A stretch of 64,000 nt of DNA, taken from contig NZ_CAMGZA010000001.1 of assembly GCF_946151065.1 (NCBI RefSeq), forward strand, positions 62,001-126,000. The letters are read 5' to 3'. How positions within the stretch are numbered: the stretch's first letter is position 1; the number at the start of each line of letters is the position of its first letter. Of this stretch, positions 25,466 to 32,942 are shown piece by piece. The notes beneath the pieces were generated by a model. The model made no database searches. It had not been told where the DNA came from and saw only the letters and a program-made list of their open reading frames with translations. Source of the DNA: Microbacterium sp. Marseille-Q6965. GTDB lineage: Bacteria; Actinomycetota; Actinomycetes; Actinomycetales; Microbacteriaceae. A program made the translations under genes and the position numbers.

Positions 25466-25661
25466 GACGCCGACCATCACCGTCTGCCCGGACGGGCCGC
25501 TGCTCGTGCGCGGTGTGACGGAGCTCGTCGACGCGGACGGCAACCGGATCGAGCCTCGACGGCGCACCTTCGCGCTGTGCCGTTGTGGCGCGACCGGCAT
25601 CCCTCCCTGGTGTGACGGCACGCACAAGCTGGTGACGCGTGCCCGCGGAGGCGACGGATAG
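25455..25661 (+). CDS. CDGSH-type iron-sulfur protein
   Basis: A 68-residue protein with a single CDGSH motif, CRCGATGIPPWCDGTHK, which supplies three cysteines and one histidine for a 2Fe-2S cluster. The preceding half (ITVCPDGPLLVRG, NRIEPRRR) is the usual beta-rich scaffold. Such proteins carry electrons or act in iron homeostasis. Its start lies inside the end of the glycosyltransferase gene, and it is the third gene of the unit, so it may be the electron donor for the iron enzyme at 23397 (inference). Confidence 0.92.
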   Translation: MQHETPTITVCPDGPLLVRGVTELVDADGNRIEPRRRTFALCRCGATGIPPWCDGTHKLVTRARGGDG

Positions 25662-25756
25662 GGCGCCGCCCGCGGGGCGACGGGGAGGGCCCCTCCCTCG
25701 CCCGATTCGCACCGTTCCCGAACGCGTTGCCTGCGCGTAACCTCCGTCGGCGGATT

Positions 25757-25784
25757 CGTTCACCCCCGCGGCGCAGGGTGAACG
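25757..25784 (+). repeat. 9-bp perfect inverted repeat abutting the start of the sialyltransferase-like gene
   Basis: CGTTCACCC (25757-25765) and GGGTGAACG (25776-25784) flank a 10-base loop. Only one base separates the second arm from the ATG at 25786. The purine-rich arm is the only possible ribosome-binding sequence. It could act as an operator or as an RNA hairpin that controls translation of the cassette. Confidence 0.6.
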
Positions 25785-25785
25785 C

Positions 25786-26718
25786 ATGGTGGGCGAATCG
25801 GTGCTCGCGTGGGTGGAATCGCCTCTGCAGCTGGTTGGTGCGGCGGAGTGGGCGGCTGCGCACGGCCGCACCGTCGACCTGGCGGCGCGCGTCACGTCGC
25901 AGATTCCCGAGACGGCCGACGAGCTCCTTCGACGCGGCGCCGCCTTCGGTGAGAAGCAGCCCTACTTCGGCATCCCCTGGCGGATGCTGGCCACCCACGA
26001 GCATTGGCTCGTCGGTGACGGCTTCTCGGGACAGTTCCGGCTTGCGGCGGCCGTCCTTCGCCCGCGGCGGCTGACCTTCCTCGACGACGGGCTCAACACG
26101 CTGGCCTTCGCCGATGCGATCGCCGGCACGCGCCCCTACCGCCGTCCGGGCGTCACCGAGCGCGGTCTCACGACGCATATCGCGCCCCTCGCGCTCGACC
26201 ACGTGCGGCGGCGCTCGCTCGCCGGAAGCGGCGGTCTGTTCACCGCCTTCCCGCTCGGCGCGGCGCGGGAGGCGGCCGTGGGCGAGTACGCGCTGCGCGT
26301 CGAACGGCACGCGTTCGAGTGGCTCCGCGCCTCCGCCCCGAGCGGTACCGTCACCACGGCGCTGCGCGGCGACCGGGTCGTGCTCGGCACCGCGCGGTCC
26401 GTCGACGGTCACATGAGGCGTTCCGAGCACCTCGCGTGGGTGGCACGGGAGGCAGCGGCGGGCCCCGTCGCCTACCTGCCGCACCGCCGCGAGCCCGACG
26501 ACTTGCTCGAGGCGATCGCGCGCATCCCGGGGGTGCGGGTGGTGCGGCTCAACCTGCCCGTGGAGGTAGCGCTGGCGGGGCTGGACCACCCGATCGAGGT
26601 GCGCACGCTCCTGTCGAGCACGCTGACGACGCTGCCGATCGTGCTGGCCGGCAGCGGCAGCACGATCGTCCAGGCCGGCGATCCCGCTCCCCGCGCACGC
26701 TTGGAGGCCTCGTCGTGA
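25786..26718 (+). CDS. Polysialyltransferase-like glycosyltransferase
   Basis: A 310-residue protein without signal peptide. It begins SVLAWVESPLQLVGAAEWA, typical of the bacterial alpha-2,8-polysialyltransferase/POLYST family (GT-B fold), and ends with IEVRTLLSSTLTTLPIVL, a stretch characteristic of that group. FLDDGLNTL near 102-110 matches the conserved nucleotide-sugar region with acidic residues. It would transfer a CMP-activated nonulosonic acid to a surface glycan. First gene of a four-gene coupled cassette; its stop overlaps the next GTG. No conventional Shine-Dalgarno sequence; an inverted repeat sits there instead. Acceptor unknown. Confidence 0.75.
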   Translation: MVGESVLAWVESPLQLVGAAEWAAAHGRTVDLAARVTSQIPETADELLRRGAAFGEKQPYFGIPWRMLATHEHWLVGDGFSGQFRLAAAVLRPRRLTFLDDGLNTLAFADAIAGTRPYRRPGVTERGLTTHIAPLALDHVRRRSLAGSGGLFTAFPLGAAREAAVGEYALRVERHAFEWLRASAPSGTVTTALRGDRVVLGTARSVDGHMRRSEHLAWVAREAAAGPVAYLPHRREPDDLLEAIARIPGVRVVRLNLPVEVALAGLDHPIEVRTLLSSTLTTLPIVLAGSGSTIVQAGDPAPRARLEASS

Positions 26719-27926
26719 GCGAGACGGTGGCGATCATCCCCGCACGCGGCGGATCGCGGGGCGTGCCGGGCAAGAACCTGCGTGCGGTCGGTGGCGTGCC
26801 GCTCGTCGCGCGCGCGATCGCGGCGGCGCGCAAGGCGGAGGGCATCGACCGCGTCGTGGTCACCACGGACGACGACGACATCGCCTCGCTCGCGGCCGAG
26901 TGGGGTGCCGACGTCGTCCGTCGCCCCGCCGAGCTGGCGGGCGACAGCGCCAGTTCCGAGAGCGCGCTGCTGCACGCGCTCGACGAGCTCGGCGGGCGCG
27001 GTGTGCAGGCGCGCGTACTCGTGTTCCTGCAGGCGACCTCCCCCTTCATCGACGCTGTGGCGCTGAGCGAGGCCGTGCGCCAGGTTCGCGAGGGCGAGGC
27101 GGACAGCACGCTCTCGGCCGTGGAGAGCTACGGCTTCCTCTGGCGACGCACGCGCGCCGGCGCCGAGGGCGTCAACCACGACGCAGCGCACCGCCCGCGC
27201 CGACAGGACCGCGAGCCGCACTACCTCGAGACGGGCGCGTTCTACGTCATGGACGCCGACGGCTTCCGGGCCGCGCGCCACCGCTTCTTCGGCCGCATCT
27301 CGCTCATCGAGGTCCCCGAGCGCACCGCACTCGAGATCGACACCCCCGAACAGCTCGAGCTCGCCCGCGTCCTGGCCGCCGGATCGGGGGATACCGATGG
27401 CGACCGGATCGACGTGGACGCCGTCGTGACGGACTTCGACGGCGTGCACACCGACGACACCGTCCTGGTCGCGGGCGACGGGAGCGAGCACGTGCGCGTC
27501 AGCCGCTCGGATGGGATGGGCGTGCGCCTGCTGCGCGAGGCCGGCATCCCGATGCTCATCCTCTCGACCGAGACGCACCCGGTCGTCACGGCGCGGGCGC
27601 GCAAGCTGCGCGTCGACGTGCTGCAGGCGCAGGACGACAAGGCGGCGGCTCTGCGCCGCTGGGCCGCGGAGCGCGACATCCCCCTCTCGCGCCTGGCGTA
27701 CCTGGGCAACGACGTGAACGATCTGCCGGCGCTCGAGATCGTCGGCTGGCCCGTCGCCGTGCGCGACGCGCACCCGCTCGTCCTCGCCGCCGCGCGCCTC
27801 GTGCTCGACCGACCGGGCGGGGGCGGCGCCGTGCGCGACCTCGCCGACCGCGTGCTGCGCGCGCGTGACGACCAGACCCGGTGGCCTCTCGAGGCCGCCA
27901 CCGCACCAACCAGGGAGAACACATGA
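26715..27926 (+). CDS. neuA: CMP-nonulosonate (acylneuraminate) cytidylyltransferase fused to a HAD phosphatase
   Basis: A 403-residue two-domain protein. Residues 1-220 are a CMP-sialate synthetase with IIPARGGSRGVPGKNL at 7-22, QATSPF near 106 and the E-x-GAFY region near 171-178. Residues about 233-390 are a KdsC-like HAD phosphatase with TDFDGVHTDD near 239-248 (nucleophile Asp), LSTE and LGNDVNDLPAL. The fusion would dephosphorylate the nonulosonate-9-phosphate and activate the free sugar with CTP. GTG at 26715 overlaps the previous stop; the 3' end overlaps neuB by four bases. Whether the sugar is Neu5Ac, legionaminate or pseudaminate is not decidable. Confidence 0.9.
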   Translation: MSETVAIIPARGGSRGVPGKNLRAVGGVPLVARAIAAARKAEGIDRVVVTTDDDDIASLAAEWGADVVRRPAELAGDSASSESALLHALDELGGRGVQARVLVFLQATSPFIDAVALSEAVRQVREGEADSTLSAVESYGFLWRRTRAGAEGVNHDAAHRPRRQDREPHYLETGAFYVMDADGFRAARHRFFGRISLIEVPERTALEIDTPEQLELARVLAAGSGDTDGDRIDVDAVVTDFDGVHTDDTVLVAGDGSEHVRVSRSDGMGVRLLREAGIPMLILSTETHPVVTARARKLRVDVLQAQDDKAAALRRWAAERDIPLSRLAYLGNDVNDLPALEIVGWPVAVRDAHPLVLAAARLVLDRPGGGGAVRDLADRVLRARDDQTRWPLEAATAPTRENT

Positions 27927-28795
27927 CCGTCCGCATCGGATCGCGCGTGATCGGCGGGGGCCGCCCGGCGTACGTGATCGCCGAGATCGGCCTCAACCAC
28001 AACGGCGACGTGGAGCTCGCGAAGCAGCTCATCGATGTCGCCGCCGAGGCCGGCGCCGACGCCGTCAAGTTCCAGAAGCGCACCCCCGAGATCGCCACCC
28101 CCGAGCACATGCGCGACATGCCGCGCGAAACGCCGTGGGGCACCATGACCTACCTCGAGTACCGTCACCGCGTCGAGTTCGGGCGCGAGGAGTACGTCGC
28201 GATCGGCGACCACGCCACCCTGCGCGGCCTCGACTGGTTCGCCTCGCCGTGGGATGTGCCGAGCGTGGAATTCCTGGAGGACCTCAACGTGGTCGCCCAC
28301 AAGGTCGCCTCCGCCTGCCTCACCGACACCGAGCTGCTGGAGGCGCTGCGGGCCACCGGCAAGCCGATCATCCTCTCCACGGGCATGTCGACGATGCAGC
28401 AGATCGACCGCGCCATCGAGGTGCTCGGCACGGAGCACCTCGTGCTCCTGCACGCGACGTCGACCTATCCGATGGAGCCGGAGGAGGCGAACCTGCGCAT
28501 GATCCGTGTGCTCAGCGATCGCTACCCCGGCGTGCCGGTGGGTTACTCGGGGCACGAGCGCGGCCTGCAGATCTCGCTCGCGGCCGTCGCGATGGGCGCG
28601 CAGGTGGTCGAGAGGCACATCACGCTCGACCGCACCATGTGGGGCTCGGATCACGCGGCCTCGCTCGAGCCCACCGGCCTGAAGAACCTCGTCAGGGACA
28701 TCCGCATCATCGAGAACGCGTTCGGTGACGGGGTGAAGCGGGTCTTCCCGGGCGAGGAGGCGCCGATGGCGAAGCTGCGTCGCGTTCCCGCGTGA
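27923..28795 (+). CDS. neuB: N-acetylneuraminate synthase family protein lacking the SAF domain
   Basis: A 290-residue (beta/alpha)8-barrel that condenses phosphoenolpyruvate with an N-acylated hexosamine (or its 6-phosphate) to give a nonulosonic acid. Motifs are IAEIGLNHNGD, VKFQKRTPE, STGMSTM, ATSTYPMEPEEANL, GYSGHERG and VERHITLD with GSDHAASLEP. The chain stops at KLRRVPA right after the barrel. Canonical NeuB has a further C-terminal antifreeze-like (SAF) domain of about 60 residues that helps close the partner subunit's active site, and it is absent here. The ATG overlaps the preceding stop. No NeuC-type epimerase is in the cassette. Confidence 0.9.
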   Translation: MTVRIGSRVIGGGRPAYVIAEIGLNHNGDVELAKQLIDVAAEAGADAVKFQKRTPEIATPEHMRDMPRETPWGTMTYLEYRHRVEFGREEYVAIGDHATLRGLDWFASPWDVPSVEFLEDLNVVAHKVASACLTDTELLEALRATGKPIILSTGMSTMQQIDRAIEVLGTEHLVLLHATSTYPMEPEEANLRMIRVLSDRYPGVPVGYSGHERGLQISLAAVAMGAQVVERHITLDRTMWGSDHAASLEPTGLKNLVRDIRIIENAFGDGVKRVFPGEEAPMAKLRRVPA

Positions 28796-30039
28796 CCGAC
28801 ACGGACCACCCGCGGATCGTCGCGGTCGCCGACACGGACTCGTATGTGAAGTGGGCGGCGGCCCTGCTGGCGCCGGTGCCCGGGGCCGAGCTCATCGTGC
28901 TCGAGACCGAGCTGGTCGTCAGCCTGGCGCAGCAGCGCGCGGCCCTGGAGGGCAGTGGGCTTAAGCGCGTGAGGCGGGCGACGTACGACCAGCTCCCCAC
29001 ACTGCTGGCGGGCGCCGACGCGGTGCTGCTGGCCGCGCGCGGACCGCTCGTGCGGGTGCTCGCGCGACTGGCGGCACAGCTCGACCCGGCACCCGTGATC
29101 CTCACGGGGCTGCCGGGAATCTCGATCCCGCCCACCTGGCTGGCCCTGCACTTCCGGCGCGGGTGCGACCTGTTCGTCCTGCACTCGCGCCGCGAGGTGC
29201 GGGAGTTTCGCGCGCTGGCGGCGGCGCGCGGCATCGCCCAGCGCTTCGCCCTCGCCACCCTGCCGTTCGCGCGCGCGGCGAATCCCGTTGAGCGGAACGG
29301 CACCGACCTCGTGTTCGCCGCCCAGGCGATCGTGCCAGCGCTGCGCGAGCACCGCGAGCACGTCGCGCGCCTGCTCGTCCGGGCGGCGCGCGCGCATCCC
29401 GATCGGCGAGTGGTGCTCAAGCTCCGCGCGCGCCCGGGCGAGGCCGAGACGCACCGCGAGCTCGTGTCGTACCCCGAGCTGATGGCGCAACTGGGGGAGG
29501 TGCCCCCGAACCTCGTCACCTCGACGGCCCCGATGGTCGAGGCCCTCGCCACCGCCGAGGGACTGGTCACGGTCAGTTCGACGGCCGCCATCGAGGCCGC
29601 CGCACAGGGCGTGCCCGTGATCGCGCTCGACACGTTCGGGGTCTCCGGCCGGCTGATCAACCTCGTGTTCGAGGGCAGCGGACTGCTGGCGGGAGACGAT
29701 GAGGTCGTCGCGCGCCGGTTCCGCACCCCCGAGCCCGACTGGCTGGGGGACAACTACTTCCACGATCGGGCCGAGGACGACTGGCTCGCGCGCACGGCCG
29801 AGCTCGTGCGGCGCCGGCGCGCCGGGCTGCTTCCGCCGCGACCGGTCCCGCGTCTCGTGGGCGGGCGTGCGCGCGACGCGTGGGAACGCAAACTCGCCCT
29901 CGGCGACCGCGACCGCTCGCTCAGCGGCGCGCTCGCCTACGCCGTCGGCGTACCGGTGCGGCGCGTGCTGCGCATCGTGCGCCGCCACGGCGCAGGCCGT
30001 CGTGCTTCCGGGGCCGGCTCGGCGCCGACTCCCGCCTGA
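28792..30039 (+). CDS. DUF6716-type putative glycosyltransferase
   Basis: A 415-residue protein that looks like a GT-B glycosyltransferase of the capsule/polysialate type. PRIVAVADTDSYVKWA opens the first Rossmann domain. TGLPGISIPPTWLALHFRRG lies near residue 105. The second domain has TSTAPMVEALATAEGLVTVSSTAAIEAA near 240-268, the usual nucleotide-sugar site. FSG-like GRLINLVFEGSGLLAG follows. It matches my memory of DUF6716 proteins, which occur beside neuA/neuB in actinobacteria. GTG at 28792 overlaps the neuB stop by four bases. Last gene of the cassette; likely adds or extends the nonulosonic acid glycan. Confidence 0.8.
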   Translation: MTDTDHPRIVAVADTDSYVKWAAALLAPVPGAELIVLETELVVSLAQQRAALEGSGLKRVRRATYDQLPTLLAGADAVLLAARGPLVRVLARLAAQLDPAPVILTGLPGISIPPTWLALHFRRGCDLFVLHSRREVREFRALAAARGIAQRFALATLPFARAANPVERNGTDLVFAAQAIVPALREHREHVARLLVRAARAHPDRRVVLKLRARPGEAETHRELVSYPELMAQLGEVPPNLVTSTAPMVEALATAEGLVTVSSTAAIEAAAQGVPVIALDTFGVSGRLINLVFEGSGLLAGDDEVVARRFRTPEPDWLGDNYFHDRAEDDWLARTAELVRRRRAGLLPPRPVPRLVGGRARDAWERKLALGDRDRSLSGALAYAVGVPVRRVLRIVRRHGAGRRASGAGSAPTPA

Positions 30040-30072
30040 CCGTGCCGCCCGGCGGGCGACGTCTGGCGGCCG

Positions 30073-30753
30073 TCAGAGATCGATGACGCGGCCGTGGTCC
30101 CACGGCTCGTCCCAGCCCAGGCGGGCGAGCATGGCGTCAAGGACGTTGGCCGTGAAACCCCAGATGAGGTGCTCGCGTCCATCCACGCGCACGCGCCACG
30201 CCGGCCCCGTGAAGGAGAGGCCGCCGCGTCGCAGCCGTGTGGTCCAGCGGTTGGCGGGATCGATCAGGTCGGCCACCGGGGCACGGAAGACGGAGGAGGA
30301 CTCGCCGTCGTCGACCACCCGCACGGGTGTGGGGCGCGCCCACCACCCGAGCACCGGGGTCACGCGGTGCGCGGAGGGCGGCAGCGGCACTTCGGGCAGG
30401 GTGCCGAGCACCTCGACGCCGGCCGGGTCGAGGCCCGTCTCCTCGACGGCCTCGCGCAGCGCCGCGTCGACCGGCCCGGCGTCGTCGGGGTCGATCCGGC
30501 CGCCGGGGAACGCCACCTCGCCGGCATGGCTGCGCAGCGTCGTCGCACGTGCGAGCAGCAGCACGTCGAGGTCCCGAGAGACCGCGCCGGCGGCGTGGAC
30601 CGCGGGGGCACCGTCGAGCACTCCGAACAGGACGAGCACGGCCGCGGCGCGGTAGTGGTCGTAGAGCGCAAACTCCGCCCAGCGCTCCGCGACGGCGGGA
30701 TCGCCCGCGAGCGCGCGCAGCTGTTCTCGCGCGGAGGCCGGCGGTTGCGTCAT
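30073..30753 (-). CDS. Nudix hydrolase, CoA pyrophosphatase-like
   Basis: A 226-residue Nudix protein. The Nudix box runs FPGGRIDPDDAGPVDAALRE followed by AVEETGL, near residues 82-108, with Asp at the position where most Nudix boxes have the first Glu, as is usual in this CoA-diphosphatase subgroup. LRSHAGEVAFPGG just before it is the second CoA-pyrophosphatase (NudL) signature. It would split CoA or its derivatives into acyl-phosphopantetheine and 3',5'-ADP. ATG at 30753 lies 8 bases after TAACGT. It is convergent with the sialic acid cassette and divergent from the GH3 gene. Confidence 0.85.
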   Translation of the reverse strand: MTQPPASAREQLRALAGDPAVAERWAEFALYDHYRAAAVLVLFGVLDGAPAVHAAGAVSRDLDVLLLARATTLRSHAGEVAFPGGRIDPDDAGPVDAALREAVEETGLDPAGVEVLGTLPEVPLPPSAHRVTPVLGWWARPTPVRVVDDGESSSVFRAPVADLIDPANRWTTRLRRGGLSFTGPAWRVRVDGREHLIWGFTANVLDAMLARLGWDEPWDHGRVIDL

Positions 30754-30761
30754 CGCCTTCG

Positions 30762-30767
30762 ACGTTA
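30762..30767 (-). promoter_or_regulatory. Candidate -10 box for the Nudix gene
   Basis: TAACGT on the minus strand is 8 bases before the ATG at 30753; the spacer has GAAGG but no room for a normal leader, so the mRNA is probably leaderless or nearly so. Confidence 0.45.
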
Positions 30768-30797
30768 CGCCCTCGGCACGGTGCGTACGCTGAAGGA

Positions 30798-32015
30798 GTG
30801 AGGCGCGCGAGGAGTGGTGCGGGGCGCGGCGCGGTCCGCCGTGGGGTGCTGCCGCTCGTCCTGGCGAGCGCGCTGGCGGCCGTGGCCCCCGGGTATGGCG
30901 TGGCGGTGAAGCCGGCGTCGGCCGCCTCCGGACTCGACGAACAGGAGCCCGTCGCCGTCGTCGCGGCCGGGCCGGGTGCCGCGGCCGAGCGGGCCTCGGC
31001 CCTCGCCGCGGGCATGGACGTGCGGGAGCTGGCCGGCGCCGTGGTGATGGGGCACGTCGCCACACGCGATCCGGACGCGGGAGCGGCCTACCTCGCCGAG
31101 AACCGAATCGGCGCGTTCCTGCTGATGGGGGCGAACGTGCCCGCGGACGAGCGGGAGCTGCGCACACTGACGGCGTCGCTGCGCGGCGACGGTGCCGTGC
31201 CGGCGCTGCTGGCCATCGACGAGGAGGGCGGTGTCGTCACGCGGCTACCGTGGGACCACCAACCGGCCGGCGGCGAGCTCGCGGCGTCGGAGCCGGCGGC
31301 GTCGCTGACCGCGTTCGCCGCGCGCGGCGCGCTCGTGGCGCGTGCCGGCATCGGCGTGAACTTCGGGGTGGTGGCCGATGCGACCGGCGACACGACGTCG
31401 TTCATCGCACCGCGCGTGCTCGGCGCCGACCCGGCCGCCGCGGCCGAGCGGGTCGCCGCGGCCACGGAGGGCGAGGCGCCGTTCGCCCTCACCACGCTCA
31501 AGCACTTCCCCGGTCACGGGCAGGTCGCGGCCGACTCGCACCACACCGTTCCGGTCGCCGGGCAGTCCCTCGCCGACTGGCGCTCGTCCACGGCTCTGCC
31601 GTTCGCGGCGGGGATCGATGCCGGCGCTCCTCTCGTCATGAGCGGGCACCTGGTCTACCCGGAGGTCGACGACGCGCCCGCGTCGCTCTCGCCCGCGTGG
31701 TACCGCCTTCTGCGGGAGGATCTGGGATTCCGGGGCGTCGCGGTCACCGATGACCTGGGCATGCTGTTGGCGGCGGGAGATCCGCGCTACGCCGACGCGG
31801 TGGCGAACGCGGTCGCGGCGGTCGGCGCGGGCGCCGACCTCGTGGTGCACGTGGTGGGATCGGGCCCGGACACGGCGGGTCGGCTCGCGGACGGCCTCGC
31901 GGCGGCCGTGGCCGAGGGCACGCTCGCCGAGGGCCGGTTGCGCGAAGCCGCGGAACGGGTGCTCGCGCTCCGGCTGCAGGTCGGCGCTCAGACCGTGCTG
32001 CTGCCCGCCGGCTGA
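30798..32015 (+). CDS. Exported glycoside hydrolase family 3 protein (beta-N-acetylhexosaminidase-like)
   Basis: A 405-residue protein with a signal peptide: Arg-rich n-region, hydrophobic VLPLVLASALAAVAP, and a likely cleavage after PASA. The GH3 barrel has LLAIDEEGGVVTRL near 138, LKHFPGHGQVAADSHHTVP near 235 (NagZ-type His/Asp acid-base loop), VMSGHLVYPEVD, and GVAVTDDLGM with the nucleophile Asp near 315. The fold ends without the second GH3 domain, as in NagZ enzymes. It probably removes N-acetylhexosamine residues from wall fragments outside the membrane. GTG at 30798 is chosen (a GAAGGAG run overlaps it); a GTG at 30846 would also keep most of the signal peptide. Confidence 0.85.
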   Translation: MRRARSGAGRGAVRRGVLPLVLASALAAVAPGYGVAVKPASAASGLDEQEPVAVVAAGPGAAAERASALAAGMDVRELAGAVVMGHVATRDPDAGAAYLAENRIGAFLLMGANVPADERELRTLTASLRGDGAVPALLAIDEEGGVVTRLPWDHQPAGGELAASEPAASLTAFAARGALVARAGIGVNFGVVADATGDTTSFIAPRVLGADPAAAAERVAAATEGEAPFALTTLKHFPGHGQVAADSHHTVPVAGQSLADWRSSTALPFAAGIDAGAPLVMSGHLVYPEVDDAPASLSPAWYRLLREDLGFRGVAVTDDLGMLLAAGDPRYADAVANAVAAVGAGADLVVHVVGSGPDTAGRLADGLAAAVAEGTLAEGRLREAAERVLALRLQVGAQTVLLPAG

Positions 32016-32938
32016 CGTTCCCGGGCGTCATCGGGCCCGAGCCAGGCCCGCACGATCCGCTCGCGCAGCGCGTTCGCCCGCTCGGCGAAGGCCCGCTGGC
32101 GGCGCACATACTCGGCCTTGCCTTCGGGCGTCTCGATCCGCACCGGCTCGACCCCCCACTCGCGCAGGTCGTAGGGGGCGGCCTCCATGTCGAGCAGCCG
32201 AATGTCGCGCGCGAGCTCGAAGGCATCGAGCAGCAGCTCGCCCGGCACGAGCGGTCCCAGCTTGACCGCCCACTTGTAGACATCCATGCCGGCGTGCAGG
32301 CACCCCGGCTGCTCCAGCAGCGGCTGAGCCTCCCGCGTGGGCGTCAGGGCGTTACGTGGGGCGGCCGCCGGCGTGAAGAAGCGGAAGGCATCGACGTGCG
32401 TGCACCGCAGGTCGTGCGTTTCGACGACGCGGTCCGTGCCCTCCTGTCCGAGTCGCAGAGGCTGGGGGTGGCGGTGGTCGCGCTGACGGTAGACCATCGC
32501 CCACTCGTGCAGGCCGAAGCAGCCGAACCGGCCAGGTCTCGCGGCCGTGGAGCGCAGGATCCGCTCGATGAGGGCCGCCAGCTGGGGCTTCTCGGCGGCG
32601 AATGCGGCGGCGTCGGGCACGACGGCATCCGGGGTCGACCCCCGCCGATACCAGCGCCACTGCGCCCGCGGCGTGCCGGCCGCGCCGGCGAGCTCGATGC
32701 CGGCGCCCGGGTGCCAGCGCCGCAGCACCGCGGGCTTGTAGGCGTAGTACGTGAACAGGAAGTCCCACACCGGGTGTTTCTCGCCCCGCGCGGCTCGGGC
32801 CCGGTGCGCCGCGGTCAGCGCCTCGGCGCGGGCCTCGTGCGCCGCCTCGCGCTCGCGCCACTGCCCGGGTTCGAGCCGCGCCACCATGGCGGACGACACG
32901 GGCGGGGCGGCCGGGACGGGCGAGGCGGGAGCGGTCAT
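31988..32938 (-). CDS. Conserved actinobacterial protein, usually annotated 3-methyladenine DNA glycosylase
   Basis: A 316-residue soluble protein without membrane segments. Recognisable stretches are HPVWDFLFTYYAYKPAVLRRW near 55-75, GCFGLHEWAMVYR near 140, THVDAFRFFTPAA near 180, and PGCLHAGMDVYKW near 210. I recall this family under the name 3-methyladenine DNA glycosylase in actinobacterial genomes, but no helix-hairpin-helix motif or glycosylase catalytic motif is visible, so the function should be treated as unknown. ATG at 32938, four bases after the M18 peptidase stop, so the two are in one operon. Its 3' end overlaps the GH3 coding region by 28 bases in the opposite direction. Confidence 0.75.
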   Translation of the reverse strand: MTAPASPVPAAPPVSSAMVARLEPGQWREREAAHEARAEALTAAHRARAARGEKHPVWDFLFTYYAYKPAVLRRWHPGAGIELAGAAGTPRAQWRWYRRGSTPDAVVPDAAAFAAEKPQLAALIERILRSTAARPGRFGCFGLHEWAMVYRQRDHRHPQPLRLGQEGTDRVVETHDLRCTHVDAFRFFTPAAAPRNALTPTREAQPLLEQPGCLHAGMDVYKWAVKLGPLVPGELLLDAFELARDIRLLDMEAAPYDLREWGVEPVRIETPEGKAEYVRRQRAFAERANALRERIVRAWLGPDDARERQPAGSSTV

Positions 32939-32942
32939 CGGA

